This document shows, piece after piece, positions 22,120 to 34,271 of a stretch of DNA of 64,000 nucleotides (position 1 is its first letter; every line of letters starts with the position of its first letter). Both the position numbers and the translations under genes were made by a program. Source of the stretch: Tulasnella sp. 424 (taxonomy: Eukaryota; Basidiomycota; Agaricomycetes; Cantharellales; Tulasnellaceae); contig WSUB01000018.1 in assembly GCA_019633425.1 (NCBI GenBank), forward strand, positions 315,699 to 379,698, in the 5' to 3' direction. Below the pieces are notes generated by a model. The model did no database searches. It saw nothing but the letters and a program-made list of their open reading frames with translations, and was not told where the DNA came from.

Positions 22120-24180
22120 CTAATCTTCATCCCAATTACCTGATTGTTGTGGTACTTTTGGACCTCCCGCTGGTTTGGCCATGATGATGCTGTCGACACG
22201 AAGAACGGTCACGGCTGCTTCGGTCCCTAATCGTAGTGCCCAGGACTTGGCTGAGAGCGAGTCGTAGATTTGGTTGGTCGATGTGTCGAGTGTGCCCTCA
22301 GTTTCGTTCTACAAAACCGACGTGAGTTCGTGAAACATTTACCAAGACCTTGCCAGGCATACCTCGATATCGACGCCCCAAGTCTTGCCTGCAGCATTTT
22401 CGTGTTTGGCGTAGAGCCGACTGACGGTTTCCGTAGCGTCGAGACCAGCGTTTTCGGCAAGCGTCGAGGGAACCACCTCCAATGCGGTAGCAAACTTCCT
22501 CACGGCGTGTTGGTTCAGGCCCTTCAAGCCAGCACCGTACTGCTCCACCCGCTTTGCAAGTTCGAGCTCCGTAGCACCAGCACCGGCGACCAACCTCGGG
22601 TCTTTCACAAGCGCCTTGATGACGTTGACACCATCGTCGACAGCACGTTCCATATCGTCCAGTAGGTTGCTGGTAGCGCCTCGGAGGACGATAGTGGCAG
22701 TCCTGGACTTCTCGCCTGATCCGCCGGTCTCCTCCTGTCGGAACACCGTGACACGATCTCCGCCAATCTCAACACACTCCATAACATCAACGATTCCGGC
22801 CTCCTCGGGAGTAGGGGGACCTAGGCGTGCTAATGGCGTCGCGCCCACCACACGACATAATCGGCGGAGGTCAAACTTGGAGAGGACCTTGATGACAGCG
22901 ATGCCTAGGCGGTCGAGGTAATGAAGTGCAAGCTCTCCGACGCCAGCACCAGCCACGATAACCTTCACTCCGGAATCGGCGATCTCAGTCAGAATCTACA
23001 GGGCGGAAGGGACTTTCAGTCGTATGGCGATTATCGAACCGTTCAACACACCAACCTTGGACACGTGCTTCTCCTCGCCGGTTGTAAAGTTGAGCATCTC
23101 CTCAGCGTTCTTCAGCAACACTGTTCCCTTAGTCTCCGTCTGGGCAATGTCCAGTCCGCTAGTATAGACAGCCACTTTGGCATTTAGAACCTTCTTCACC
23201 ACACCTAGAGGGGGGCCCTCAAATCAGTCGGGGTCTATCTAGCCCCTGAGATTGGTACTGACCTTCAGGTTCACGTCCAAAGACCATACCCCGGACAACT
23301 TTGCTACCCTGCAAGCTTCCACCCATGATCTTCACCACGCGAACATTGTCAACGTTGAAGTTAGCAATGTTGGTTGGCATTACTGCTAGTGCAGCCTCAG
23401 CCACTAGCGGCGCCAGGATGTCTTCTGAGCCGTACTGCTTGGATGCAATCGCGGGTTTGAGCGCAGCTGTCAGTCCAGCTTGAGTCAGTGGTTTGGCGAC
23501 TTTTGTTACGGATAGGCCTACACGGGGTGTATGACTATTAGCTAGGCACTTCACCGCGTTCCCGGATACACTTTACCTTCAAGGTCATCGAGTGCCTTCT
23601 GACATGCAAGCTCATAGCCTTGAACGACCTCACTAGGATGCAGACCGAGTACGAGCAGTGTCTCCGCTTGCTTCAGCAAAGCACCTGCAAATATGAGGAC
23701 CAAATTCGACGCGTCGCCCATCTGCGGAGTTCCCCTAGTCAGCATACGAGTCCGCCGTGAGATGACTCTCAAGGAGATACCTCTGCTTCCTGTGCCTGCG
23801 ACGCTAGCACTATTAACTTTGCTGCTGGATGAACGACGTCTTCTTCTCGAATGATAGTAGCCGCGTCCGAAGTCACGAATAGCTTTCCAAGGTGGTTGAT
23901 GACCAACTTATTACGGCCTGTAGAGCAGGATAAGGAAACAGGATTGCAGACGATACAGAAGCCGAAATCGTACCATTTGGACCAAAGCTCGTCCGTATCG
24001 ACTCTGTTAGCTCGTTTACGGCTGTGATGTTTCGTAGGGTTGCATCTTCCAAGCCTTCGCGGTGCTAAGCATGGTCGGGATGAGGCTTAACACAGTGAAC
24101 GGGTTTAATAGATTCGAGCGTACAGAATAGCCATCTTTGAACAGCTGTAGTTGTCCTGATTTCGGTACTTTGAGAGACAT
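22120..24180 (-). CDS. CCT8: T-complex protein 1 subunit theta (CCT8)
   Basis: One of eight subunits of the cytosolic TRiC/CCT chaperonin, which folds actin, tubulin and WD proteins using ATP. The start MSLKVPKSGQLQLFKDG is at 24,180. Conserved blocks follow: SFGPNGRNKLVINHLGKLFVTSDAATI, MGDASNLVLIFAGALLKQAE, VKIMGGSLQGSKVVRGMVF, VAGAGVGELALHYLDR, ATIVLRGATSNLLDDMERAVDDGVN, GAGATELELAKRVEQYG, LAENAGLDATETV and KTWGVDIE. It ends GGPKVPQQSGNWDED with a stop at 22,120-22,122. The ATP-site GDASN replaces the usual GDGTN, a known feature of the theta subunit. About seven short introns interrupt it. A piece of its 3' end has been copied upstream into 19,408-19,644. Confidence 0.95.
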
Positions 24181-24959
24181 TAGAAGTTGCCGAGTCCTGG
24201 GTAGGGTATTGCAATGAGAGCTTTAGTTCAAATTAGAACGCGGAGTCAAGCGTAATCTCCGTCGCGGGACTTGCTCTGGAGACGCCCAACACTCGCGAGT
24301 CGGCTCGAACACACCAATAATTCGAGAGTAAAGCCAAAATTCACATTAAAATCTATACAGGCAATTACAGGAATGTATGCGGCCGACTCCACCTCGAGTC
24401 AAGAGCTCGCAAGCTCCGCCATACCGACAGCGTCGTGTATCCTGACTTGGACGCCAGAAGCATCCAAACGCACGACACTGTCCTCCGACTTAGGCATTGC
24501 CGCAACGATGCGAGGGCGACACGGGCGCAGCATGTTACTACCCGGCCGGAATTCCAAGCCTTGGTCTGCTGGCCTCGTCGTGTTCGCCCTCCTTGATGTC
24601 CGCCCGATGATACGCCATTCCTAGGAGGAGAAACAGTCCTGGAAGGCACCTTATACGGGCGGGTTTGCGCGCGAGTCGCGGCACAGGGCTCGGGATCGAG
24701 CAATGGAACCATGAAGAGAGCTGAAGCAAAAAAAAAATTGGATGAGATGCCACCCGCTCGGCCAATCATTCTGCGAGATCCTCTCGTGTCTTGTTGACGA
24801 CTTCCAGGGTTAAACCTGTGCACCATTCACGCGTCTTGGGACGAAATTTTTGCAGCAATGCTCCACGCAAATCGAAAACGCTCCTAAAAGCCTCGGAAAG
24901 CGACCATAATATTGACGTCGGGGAAAGCAAGGAATCCACGAATAGATGGGGGAGATAAG
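24181..24959. other. intergenic CCT8 5' side / bL12m 3' side
   Basis: I see no supportable gene. It should contain the CCT8 promoter near 24,181-24,300. A poly-A run is at 24,728-24,736. Confidence 0.4.
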
Positions 24960-25782
24960 TTAGTCTAGAACAACCGTCGCACCGAGTTCCTCGAGCGCTT
25001 TCTTGAGCTTCTCGGCATCCTCCTTTGGCACATTCTCCTTCAATGCCTTCGGTAGGGATTCGACGAACTTCTTGGCCTGTAAACGTCCGACCGCCCGTCC
25101 GTGTCAACTTCTTAGTCCATCGCGGGCGAGACATCGAAACGTACGTCTATTAAGCTCATGGTGGGGTTCAGAGCCTTAACCTCCTTGATCACCTTGGCCT
25201 TGTTGGCCGCGTCGATCTTTTCCAGTTTCACGGTGAAGATGGTCTTCTCTTTTGGTTTCTCCTGATATCCCCAGTCAGTCAAGATTACAATCAGAAGTAT
25301 TGCACGTTATTACCTCGACTGCTGGTGCATCATCAACCGGAGCGGCAGCCGCTGGTACAGCTGCTGAAGCCATTGGCATCGCAATCTCCTGGATGTTGAG
25401 GCGTGTCTGGAGCGAGGGGATGTGAAAGAGTAAGCTGCTGTAGGTTCTTTGTAAAGCCACTCGTCTCACCTTCAACAATGATACAAGGTCTGCAGCTTGT
25501 AAGAGCGTAAGGCCAGAAATGTCGTCGACAATCTTTTGGATTTTGGGGTCAGCTGGCAGCGGGGGCGCAGCGGAGGTTGAGCCCGATGCAGCATCAACAG
25601 CAGTAGCGAGGCATCGTATCCTGGAAGGAGTCGCTCTTGAGGAACGTCTGTTCGAAAGTGCCAAAAGAATTGACGCGTGAGCCAAAATTTGGGGTCGCGT
25701 CCGGAATCCAACCAGCAACTCACAAAACGGTTCGGGAAGAACGTGAAATGAGGCGAGCGGAGTACGATGAGAAGGACTGCAT
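24960..25782 (-). CDS. MNP1: mitochondrial ribosomal protein bL12m
   Basis: Mitochondrial counterpart of bacterial L7/L12, forming the flexible stalk that recruits translation factors. The best start is ATG at 25,782: a first exon [16 protein letters not shown], a mitochondrial leader, is spliced to [16 protein letters not shown]. The helical N-domain ([25 protein letters not shown]) is followed by an Ala/Pro hinge, then the conserved C-domain [40 protein letters not shown] and [14 protein letters not shown] with stop TAA at 24,960-24,962. A start inside the first intron would be non-ATG and is not needed. The gene is divergent from the PEX14-like gene. Confidence 0.93.
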
Positions 25783-25984
25783 TAAAGTCAGCGACAGATT
25801 TGCGATGAGGAGGGAAGCGAGCTCACCATGGCGAGGGCGACAACTGGAGGAAGTTATTGGACGAGAACGAAATGCAGTGTTATGTAAGGAGGAGCAAACG
25901 TTGCCAAATGTTCGACTTTGACGCCAGCACGGCACGCGGCTATCACCGCCGCCGAGTTCGTTCAACAGCTTTCTTCCCTCCACA
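25783..25984. promoter_or_regulatory. divergent promoter bL12m / PEX14-like
   Basis: 202 bp separates the two start codons, so both promoters share this strip. No TATA box was identified. Confidence 0.55.
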
Positions 25985-27479
25985 ATGGCCGACGACGGCG
26001 TCAAGAAAGAACAACATCTACCTCCAAAGGATTTTGCTGATGAAGCTTATGGCGAAGGATCCGAACCGCTTGTGACTCCGACCAGGTCAGTCGACGTCCA
26101 CGGGTTTCAACAGCTGGGAAGAAATGCTGACCTTGCAACGTCACCGTCAACAAACTCGTAGGTCGTCTGGAACAGCGTCCACGTCCTCGAATACGCAAGT
26201 CGAGGGCGGAACGGCGCCCTCGCCGTCACCTGATGCAACCTCAGCCGCTCCGAAGCGCAGAGCACAGTCTCAGGATATCCCTTTCAAGCACATACCTTTG
26301 TCCGAAACCCAATCTAAAGAGGTCTTGTCTCAGCCTGCTGAAGACATTCTGAGTGAGGATATAGCACCAAGGTCTGCGCCGTTAGCACGTGCTCGGGCTT
26401 CGGCATCGAACGACATCACCCCCGAACAACTGAAGGCCTACCTCCTCGAGAAGGCCAGACAGTTCCTTCATTCTCCCGAAATACGGTGGCAAGATACGGA
26501 GAAGAAGCGAGAATTCCTACTCGAAAAGGGGCTGGATCGTAGGGAGATAAAGATGCTTTTAGAAGAAGTGGTCGGTTGAGATATTTTTACGACCATGGAA
26601 CTCTCGCTGACCAGCTCTATAGGCTCCGCCGCCGCCTCCCTTACCTCCTCGAAACTATCCAGGTGCAAAGGAATCGCGAACGATGTACTTGCTCAAGTGG
26701 TTTGCCAAGTTCACCAAAGTCTGTGCCTATGTCGCTGGGACGAGTGCAGCCGCGATTTTCGTCTACTGGGTAGGGAGTCCGTGTATCCTACTTCGCAGCA
26801 CGCTGAGTCGGTTCACTTCTACCTAGTGGCTCCTGTTACCACGAATCTCCAGCTCCCTAGCCGCGAGGGGAGAGCTTCAGGCCCAGCGCCTTGCGCAAGC
26901 CGAAAAGCTGAAGGAACGGGTGGACGACGTTGCTCGCAGTCGCGAGGTTGGCGCTGGAACTGCCGCTGAAGACGAAATAACTGTGGTCGATGATTCAGCT
27001 GAATCGACCGGTGAACCTCGTACAAGCCATCCCACGGATGAAGTAGGTTACCGTCTCCGCAATCGAACGTATCCAAGCTGAGCTCACTCCTATTAGTCGT
27101 TCAAGGACCTCACACGAGCATTGACTGATCTCCGCACCTCTCTCACGACACTCCGCTTCGCACGTCAAGTCGACAATTCACGCCAGGAAACTCTGGACAC
27201 CGTCAACAATCTCACAGGATACGTCTCCGCACGCGTGTATTCGGTACCTGGGTATACTGCGAATGGAGGGATCGTCAAAAAGCCGCCAGTGTTGGGCCCT
27301 ATCGAAGACGAAGTCAAAAGCGAGATCAGAGCGTTGAAGGGACTTGCATTGAATAGGTGGGTGGATATGTGTTTTCCTGGCCGCCGTTTAGGTGTACTGA
27401 CCAACACGATTTGTGTAGGAGGTCATTTGTGGCTACCGCTTTGCGTTCGAACTCTCAGCAATCGGTCCCGGCAGCTTAG
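25985..27479 (+). CDS. PEX14: Pex14-like peroxisomal import protein
   Basis: Pex14 docks cargo-loaded Pex5 at the peroxisome membrane. The start MADDGVKKEQHLPP is at 25,985. Exon 2 contains a helical domain ITPEQLKAYLLEKARQFL...FLLEKGLDRREIKMLLEEV that matches the Pex14 N-terminal fold, but it sits about 110 residues in, after a Ser/Pro-rich leader. Splicing out a 60-nt intron then gives a proline run (APPPPPLPPRNYP), a KFTKVCAYVAGTSAAAIFVYW hydrophobic segment and a coiled coil (ELQAQRLAQAEKLKERVDDVA, then ALTDLRTSLTTLRFARQVD). It ends SNSQQSVPAA with TAG at 27,477-27,479. The order domain, polyproline, membrane segment, coiled coil is that of Pex14. The long N-terminal leader makes it somewhat atypical. 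Confidence 0.75.
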
Positions 27480-28077
27480 AGTAGCTAGTGCACTTGACGG
27501 ATATTCAGCCACGAGGGGAAGCAGCCGGCTTGGTTGCTGCAATTGCCGCCCCACCCCGGGTTCGGTTTACACGGGATGATAAGATAATTTTTCCGCTGTT
27601 TCCTTTGGTGGTCTAATGTCCCCGCGGAGGTCGGGTTAATGCGCCTGTTACGGATCTTGGTATCCCAGTGCACATGGAGTGACTGTGAGAGTACCCCGGC
27701 TGGTTGAGGCAGGATGTCGGCAGGTTAATGGACTACCCATTTCCGGGTGATGGGTCAAATGATTGCAGCGTACTTGGCGGTAAGTAGTAGGCGAGCGACG
27801 GGCCTTGCAGTGCCACTGCCGCAAAGCGAAACCGTCATAATGAGATTGAGCCCCAAAGACTCGACGCACTCATCTCAACCCTCGCCCCCCCCTTCTACAC
27901 TCGCTGCTCTCCTTTCTCTCTACGTCGACGGACTGCAGCACCCCGCGATTGCTGTTCGATCTCCACGGGAATTTTCTCCGCGGTCTTCGAGTTTTGTACC
28001 CACACACGCCTAAATTGAACCTTGGACCGACTGCCCCGAATCCCGCATCCTGAGTCCCCCCCCGATTACATTGGCAA
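27480..28077. other. intergenic / hexokinase promoter
   Basis: This is the 598-bp promoter region of the hexokinase gene. It holds CCCCGC-type GC boxes near 27,618 and 27,942 that resemble carbon-repressor (Mig1/CreA-like) sites, and a CT-rich tract at about 27,880-27,925 just upstream of the probable transcription start. These are suggestions from composition only. Confidence 0.4.
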
Positions 28078-30466
28078 ATGCCCGCACTCTCAAATCCAGC
28101 ATCTGGAACCGCAACTCCTCTTCGTCCATCTCGTCTTCACTCCTCCGTCTCAGCAGAAGATCTCGCCTTGAGCACCAAGGACCTCGCCATGAGCAGCACC
28201 AAGGACAACGCCCAACCAGTCCCCACCGCCAAGGCGGATCAGTCGCCGGCACAAGCAGCCCAACTGCACGCACCATCGATGGTGAAGAGCCCCACGGCCG
28301 ACCCGGAACTGCATGGCTTGCCTGAGGCGACGCTAAAGGAGTTGGAGAGGATCGAGAAGATGTTCGAGCTGGATGCCGCTTACTTGCGACGCATCGTCGA
28401 CCAGTTCGTTGCTGATTTCCGCAAGGGATTGAGCAAGTATGGCGAGCCGATGGCCATGATTCCAACCTACGTTACTGGCGTACCCGATGGTAGCGAAACC
28501 GGGTGAGTACCATTGCTAGACGATGTTACATTCGGTGCTGAGAATGAGTTCGCTATTTCGCAGGACATTCCTTGCACTCGATCTCGGTGGGACCAACCTC
28601 CGAGTCTGTGAGGTCACACTGCATGGGAACCATAAGTTCACGCTGCGCCAACAAAAATACAAGGTCTCTACGGAACTGAAGACTGGCGAGGCCAAAGCGT
28701 TGTTCGGTAAGTCGCTTTCTCGCCCTACCATGCCCCGACCGCTGTTGTCGACTCATACGACCGAACCTACCCCTTTCGAACAGACTACATGGCCGATAGT
28801 GTCGACCATTTCTTGACTGATCGGGCCTTCGACGCCGAAAATGAAGAAACCCTTCATCTCGGATTTACCTTCAGGTGGGGATAACAACTCAATCTTACAT
28901 ACGTGAATTTTTACCCTTAACGCTCCTAACTTGCCATTTTGCCAACAGTTTCCCGGTCGAGCAATCTGCACTCGACAAAGGTCTTCTCCTGACATGGACA
29001 AAAGGTTTCTCTGCCAAGAACGCCATCGGAAACGATGTCGTCGGACTGCTCCAGGACGCTTTTGACAGGAAGCACTTGCACGTCAAGTGCACTGCTTTGG
29101 TTAACGATGTACGAAAGAGAAATATGCATCTACACGAGTTGTTACTGACGGTCGAATATTTTTTGTAGACCGTCGGCACGTTGATGTCCCGAGCGTACCT
29201 TTCTGGTAGCTGCTTGTTGGGCGCAATCTTTGGAACCGGAACGAATGGCGCTTATGTCGAAGATGTCAATGAAATCAAGAAGCTTTCACCGGAGATCCGA
29301 CAAGAGCTTGGAGATCATGTTAAGAAAATGATCATCAACGGAGAGTGGGGTGCCTTTGATAATGCGGTATGGTGTAAACTAGCGCGTCGAATGCCCTTGA
29401 AAGCTGACCAGACTCGTGGAATAGCGCAACGTCTTGCCTGTTACCATGTTCGATAACAAACTGGATCGAGAGAGTATCAATCCGTGAGCTATCTTAGAAA
29501 AGCTGCAGTACGTTTGCAGCTAACGACCTGTATTAGGCGGTTCCAACTTTTCGAGAAGTTCATCTCTGGAATGTGTACGTCGCACTGCAGGATTTTCATT
29601 TATGCAGCACACTGACCGCTTTTGCCGTCGTTAGACCAAGGCGAAATTTGCCGCAACTTGCTTCTGTACTTGGTCGACAACGGTTACCTCTTCAACGGAC
29701 ACTCCACCGCACAGCTCAACTCCCACTACGGCCTCGACACCTCCGTGATGTCGGACATCGAGATTCCTGCACCTGATTCAATTGGGGATTCCATCGACCC
29801 AGCGAAACTCGTCCCGGCCGTTCCACTCGCAACCAGCCTCACGTCCACTTCGGTTAAACCCGATCCTCAGCCTGACCACGAATGGAACCGCAAGGTCGAT
29901 GAATGCAGGGAGGCGATCCACGCCGCAAACTTGAATTCGAGTTCTCAAAGCATCCAAACCAGGAAGATCCTGATCGAGCAGATGGGCTTCCAGCCCCATC
30001 AGGTGACTGATGAGGACACCGAGATCGTGCTTTGGGCGTGCAGGACTGTCGCGACGAGAGCTGCGAGGTTGAGTGCTTGCGCCGTTGCAGCGGTCTTGGA
30101 GCAGACCAAGAACGTTGGTAACGTGGTGGACGTTGGTGTGGACGGAAGGTAAGGTGGTGAATGCTTGTAACGGGCAAGGTCACTGACCTTTCGGCTTGTC
30201 ACCCCCTCAGCATGGTGCAATTCTATCCTGGCTTTGAAGACCGACTTCGTGCTGCTTTGAGTGATCTCGTTGGTGCCGAAGCTGAGAAGAACGTCACCAT
30301 TGGCATGGCTAAGGATGGCAGTGGCGTTGGTGGTAAGCCATAATTCCCTTTCCGAAGACGGGGGCTTTGTGTTTTACTAACCTTTCCTTCTGCCTTAGCT
30401 GCTCTCGGTGCACTCATGGCCAAGAAACAGGCTGATGGCAAAGCCCTAGCCGGGACTCAGCCGTGA
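28078..30466 (+). CDS. hexokinase
   Basis: Phosphorylates glucose and other hexoses with ATP, the first step of glycolysis. The ATG at 28,078 gives an unusually long N-terminal leader of about 80 residues rich in Ser, Ala and Pro before the normal start of the fold (ELERIEKMFELDAAYLRR). Conserved blocks follow: AMIPTYVTGVPDGSETG, the phosphate loop FLALDLGGTNLRVCEV, LGFTFSFPVEQ, LLTWTKGFSA, ALVND-TVGTLMS, GAIFGTGTNGAYVE, NGEWGAFDN, SGMYQGEICRNLLL and FYPGFEDRLRAAL. Stop is TGA at 30,464-30,466. About nine introns. Between SHYGLDTSVMSDIE and KILIEQMGF there is an insert of about 65 residues rich in Pro, Ser and Asp that is longer than the usual loop. Confidence 0.93.
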
Positions 30467-31108
30467 CTAGCTAGCCCCACGTCTTCAGGTTTCAGAAACA
30501 TTGGATCTAGGATTTACAACCGAATTGGGACGGTGTTCACTGGGATAGGAGCTGGTGCCGCAGACAATGGTCCTACATCTCCAAAGTAAAGAAATGAATG
30601 ACGGTGGTAATTATAATGATTCGAATGCGTTGCTTTTGTTGTTTTTTCTTCCTCCTTACTCAGTTGCGAAATTGGTATTAGTAGCTGTGTCGTTGTAACT
30701 AGTCATGTCAAAAACTCGTTGTTTTTATCCGAGAGTGGTTGCCGGCGTCTTCGGCGAGCGTAAAGAAAAAGGGGGTGTCTGCCTTGTTCGCTGACGTGCT
30801 TTTGGAAGGTCACGCGGTGCTGCCATGCTCGGGGCACATCTCTAAGCTGGCAGCTACGTATTTGGGCCACATCATCGACGCGTAAGGGAGAGAATCGTGA
30901 TCGCACAGAACCCAGGCAGAACAGAATTCAAGAATCCTGGCAGATTTTTACGTGTTTAGCGGAGCCTTCTGAAGTCGGTGGTTGGTGCGACGGCCGCGGG
31001 AGCGAGGGCGGGGTTTGTCATCACAGCACACCTCCCAGGGACAGACACAGCTGTTCTCTCTCGTTCGACAACTCCCGACACCCCCACCCCCCCAACCACT
31101 GAAGCACC
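30467..31108. other. intergenic hexokinase / NOT3
   Basis: This holds the hexokinase 3' UTR and the NOT3 promoter. There is a C-rich run at about 31,080-31,093 just upstream of the NOT3 start. No gene is seen. Confidence 0.4.
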
Positions 31109-34100
31109 ATGGCAGCAAGAAAGGTACGTAGCAACCTCCAAGCCGCCTCCCCCTCCTTGATAGCGCTAATAACGCGCTATGCTCCATCTTGACAGCTACA
31201 AAGTAAGTCGTGAACTGGGACATTCCAATGTGGACCGAGCTCACCTCAGCTTCCCCGCTTCGCCTCCCGCCGCACCCGTCCAGCCGAAATCGACCGAACT
31301 CTGAAGAAAGTCTCTGAAGGCGTAGAGCTCTTCGAGTCAATATACGATAAGATGCAGTCTACCACCAATCAGGCTCAGAAGGAGAAGCTTGAAACCGACT
31401 TGAAGACCCAGATAAAGAAGCTACAACGGCTAAGAGACCAGATAAAAGCATGGGTCGCAGGCAACGATATCAAGGACAAGTCGGTGCTGATGGATAATAG
31501 GAGGCTCATTGAGACTGTGAGTCTTGTTTTACGCGACGACGGGCCTTGGTGGCGAATTGCGCACGCGCGGCTTTGTCTATAATGCGCTATTGGTAAGCCT
31601 CTGTCCCTTCTTATCTACTTTGATGCAAGCAGGAGATCTGAGCTTGTTCGTTATAGGCCCTGTTTACGTTGCTGGATACCTTTTCGGTGCCGGTGCTAAT
31701 GCCGACTCGCTTCCGTTTCCTCCCAGCAAATGGAGAAGTTCAAAGCCTGCGAGAAGGAGATGAAGACCAAAGCATTCTCGAAAGAGGGTTTAATAGCGGC
31801 CCAGAAGATGGACCCGAAAGAGCGGGAGAAGGCGGAAGTCTCGGAGTGGATATCCAATATGTTGTCCGAACTGCAACGTCAAATCGAGCAGACCGAAGCC
31901 GAAATTGCCAGCGCACAAGTAACAACGCGAAAGAAGAAGGGTGCATCAGCTAACGGCAAAGCAGAGGAACTGACGTCACTCAACAACCGGCGGTCATGGC
32001 ACGTTGGCAGACTGGAAATCATTTTGCGGTTAGTCAACAACGGTTCAATAACGCCAGACAATGTGAATGCAATCAAGGACGATGTACAGTACTTTGTGGA
32101 GAGCAATATGGTGCGTTGGTTGTCGCGCGAAATGACGCCAGTACTTTGATTGACTTCGACTCGCCCGTTGCACAGGAGGAGGACTTTGAAGAGAACGAGT
32201 ACATCTACGATGAGCTCAACCTTGATGACGAAGATTTATGGGCCGTCGGAGACGAGCAGAATCACTCTGAAGATGAACAATCATTGATTTCGGGTTTGTG
32301 GTCGTCCTCCCGCTGCAAGGAAGTCTGTAGCTGACACCGGACCACTGCAGCTGATGTACCATCAGCACGGTCAACGAAAGAGAGAACTCGGTCAACGCAT
32401 GATGATCCTCCATTAGTTAGTCGATCTATCCTCTTTCCACTTTGCGACACGTGGCTTACCCATTTCCCATGACCCAGAGTCCCGTTGCGAAGAAGCAGCC
32501 GAGTTCGGTGCCACGAAGTACGTGAAATTGCTCCACTTCTCCTCTAGCTAGTCTTAAGTTTCTCGGCAGGACAAGTAGAGAAAGTGGAGCCACCGAAACC
32601 GCCAGTACCCACACCAAATTTCGCCGCACAACCCATGTCGTCCGCACTGAAAGCAGGTTTACCACAATCGAATGCACCGGTGAAGCCAGTATTACCTCCA
32701 ATGAGATACGCCGCCGCTGCAGGTGGCGCGGCCAACCCATCACCAGCAACGACAACGCCAGCAGCAAGACCGTCGGTACCAACACCGACAATATCCACTT
32801 CAACCGAAACGACTAGCGCGTCTCCAATACCCGCGCAACCGCCATCGTCAATACCACCGGCTACACCCGCATCGACTGCGCCCTCATTGCCGCAGCAAAC
32901 TGGCTCGTCAACTCCACCGCCCCAGTCGCCGTCTGCTGCGTCTATGTCAATATCTGCAAGCTCCCCAATCGCAAGCTCGATCGCGCCAGCAACGAATCAA
33001 GTGGACAACAGCTCCGTCGCAGGGAGCTACTTGCAGGATAACAGTCGTGTGCAAAGCCCGGTAATAAGCCCTCAAGGTGCGAATATTGTCCCGCGGCGTT
33101 TTGAGGAGATAACTGACCTAGATGCGTCGCGTGAAAGCCTCGATTGTATCACCCATTGTTCAGTCGATGGCGGCCACCACATTGACATCGACTGAATCGA
33201 AGGTAGGTTGCTGCTCGCTATGCGAGTCCTAATACCCCAACCGATCCTGATCGTGCATCCGTCATCTTCCTCTAGTCTGAGTCAGCCCCCGTCACCAACG
33301 GTGTTCCCAAAGCTCCGACACCCTCGCAGAATCAGCCGCCAACGACTGCAGTACCTCCTCCGCCAGGGATGCCGGCACCGACCGCTCGAGCCGCTAACGG
33401 TCCATCGCAGGCGCTCGCCGTTCAGTCTCAAGTACCACCGCCGAACCTCAGTGCGAACCCGTCACCACTCCCTCAGCAAGTGCAGCAATTCCAGACCTCG
33501 CAGAGCGCCGTTCCTTCCGAAGGACAGTCACAGCAACGACCTGTTGGTACCCAGCCCGGACAGGCCTCCGTGCAACCGCCGCAGAGAACGAACTTGCCCG
33601 GCTCCTTGGGCGATTTGGTGTCATCCTTTGAGGCTGTTAAGCAGAAAGGTACGCGCGTCGAGGACATAGGGTCTTTGAAGGAAAGCTGACCGTTCGTTAC
33701 GACCTTGCGCAGCTGCCCAACGGATGGCAAATCCCGATCAGATGCACAAGCTTCTCGAGGTGGCGATGAACGGCACCCCCCAGCCAACCGACACGGAAAA
33801 GTTAGTGACTCCTTAGTGGATCGGGGCGTTTCGCGGTTACTAAAACTGTTCCCAACGCAGGCCGAAATATTACGTTCCTCGCAATCAATACAATACCCCT
33901 CCTTACTACCCCCAGACCCCACTCCCTATCCTTAGCTCACCGGCGCTTTTTTCTCAGTTGGATGTCGAGACCCTCTTCTATGTCTTCTATTTCCTTCCTG
34001 GAACATATCAGCAGTAAGTCGCTCTCCGTCAACTTTAGGATGCAATGTTTACCCAAACCTCCCAAGATACCTTGCCGCACAACAGTTGAAGAACCAGTCA

Positions 34101-34271
34101 TGGCGCTTCCATGTGAAATATTTAACATGGTTCCAGCGTCATTCCGAGCCTCAAGCCATCACGGAGGAGTATGAACAAGGTGTCTATGTATACTTTGATT
34201 GGGAAGGGAGCTGGTGCCAGCGGAAGAAGAGCGACTTCCGGTTTGAGTATCGCTATTTGTCTGAAGACTGA
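31109..34271 (+). CDS. NOT3: CCR4-NOT complex subunit 3 (Not3/Not5)
   Basis: Scaffold subunit of the CCR4-NOT deadenylase, which controls mRNA decay and translation in the cytoplasm. Exons join MAARK, LQ and [23 protein letters not shown], the family's opening. The coiled N-domain continues with [26 protein letters not shown]-like [36 protein letters not shown] and [25 protein letters not shown] long Pro/Ser/Thr/Gln-rich linker (about 32,580-33,600) follows, and the C-terminal NOT box reads [46 protein letters not shown] and [30 protein letters not shown], with TGA at 34,269-34,271. About ten introns are needed. The gene marks the right border of the gene-dense compartment. Confidence 0.94.

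Larger units (their letters stand above)
19645..22408. repeat. tandem segmental duplication, unit 2
   Basis: This is the second copy of the duplicated segment; it continues without a break into the intact CCT8 gene. It is about 180 bp shorter than unit 1, mainly from a deletion of about 310 bp in the gene X 3' exons, partly offset by sequence that unit 1 lost next to CCT8. This copy carries the ancestral junction with CCT8. Confidence 0.88.

Noticed and set aside
25275..25723. bL12m start at a TTG near 25,718
   Set aside because: A spliced first exon with a true ATG at 25,782 and a mitochondrial leader explains the gene better.
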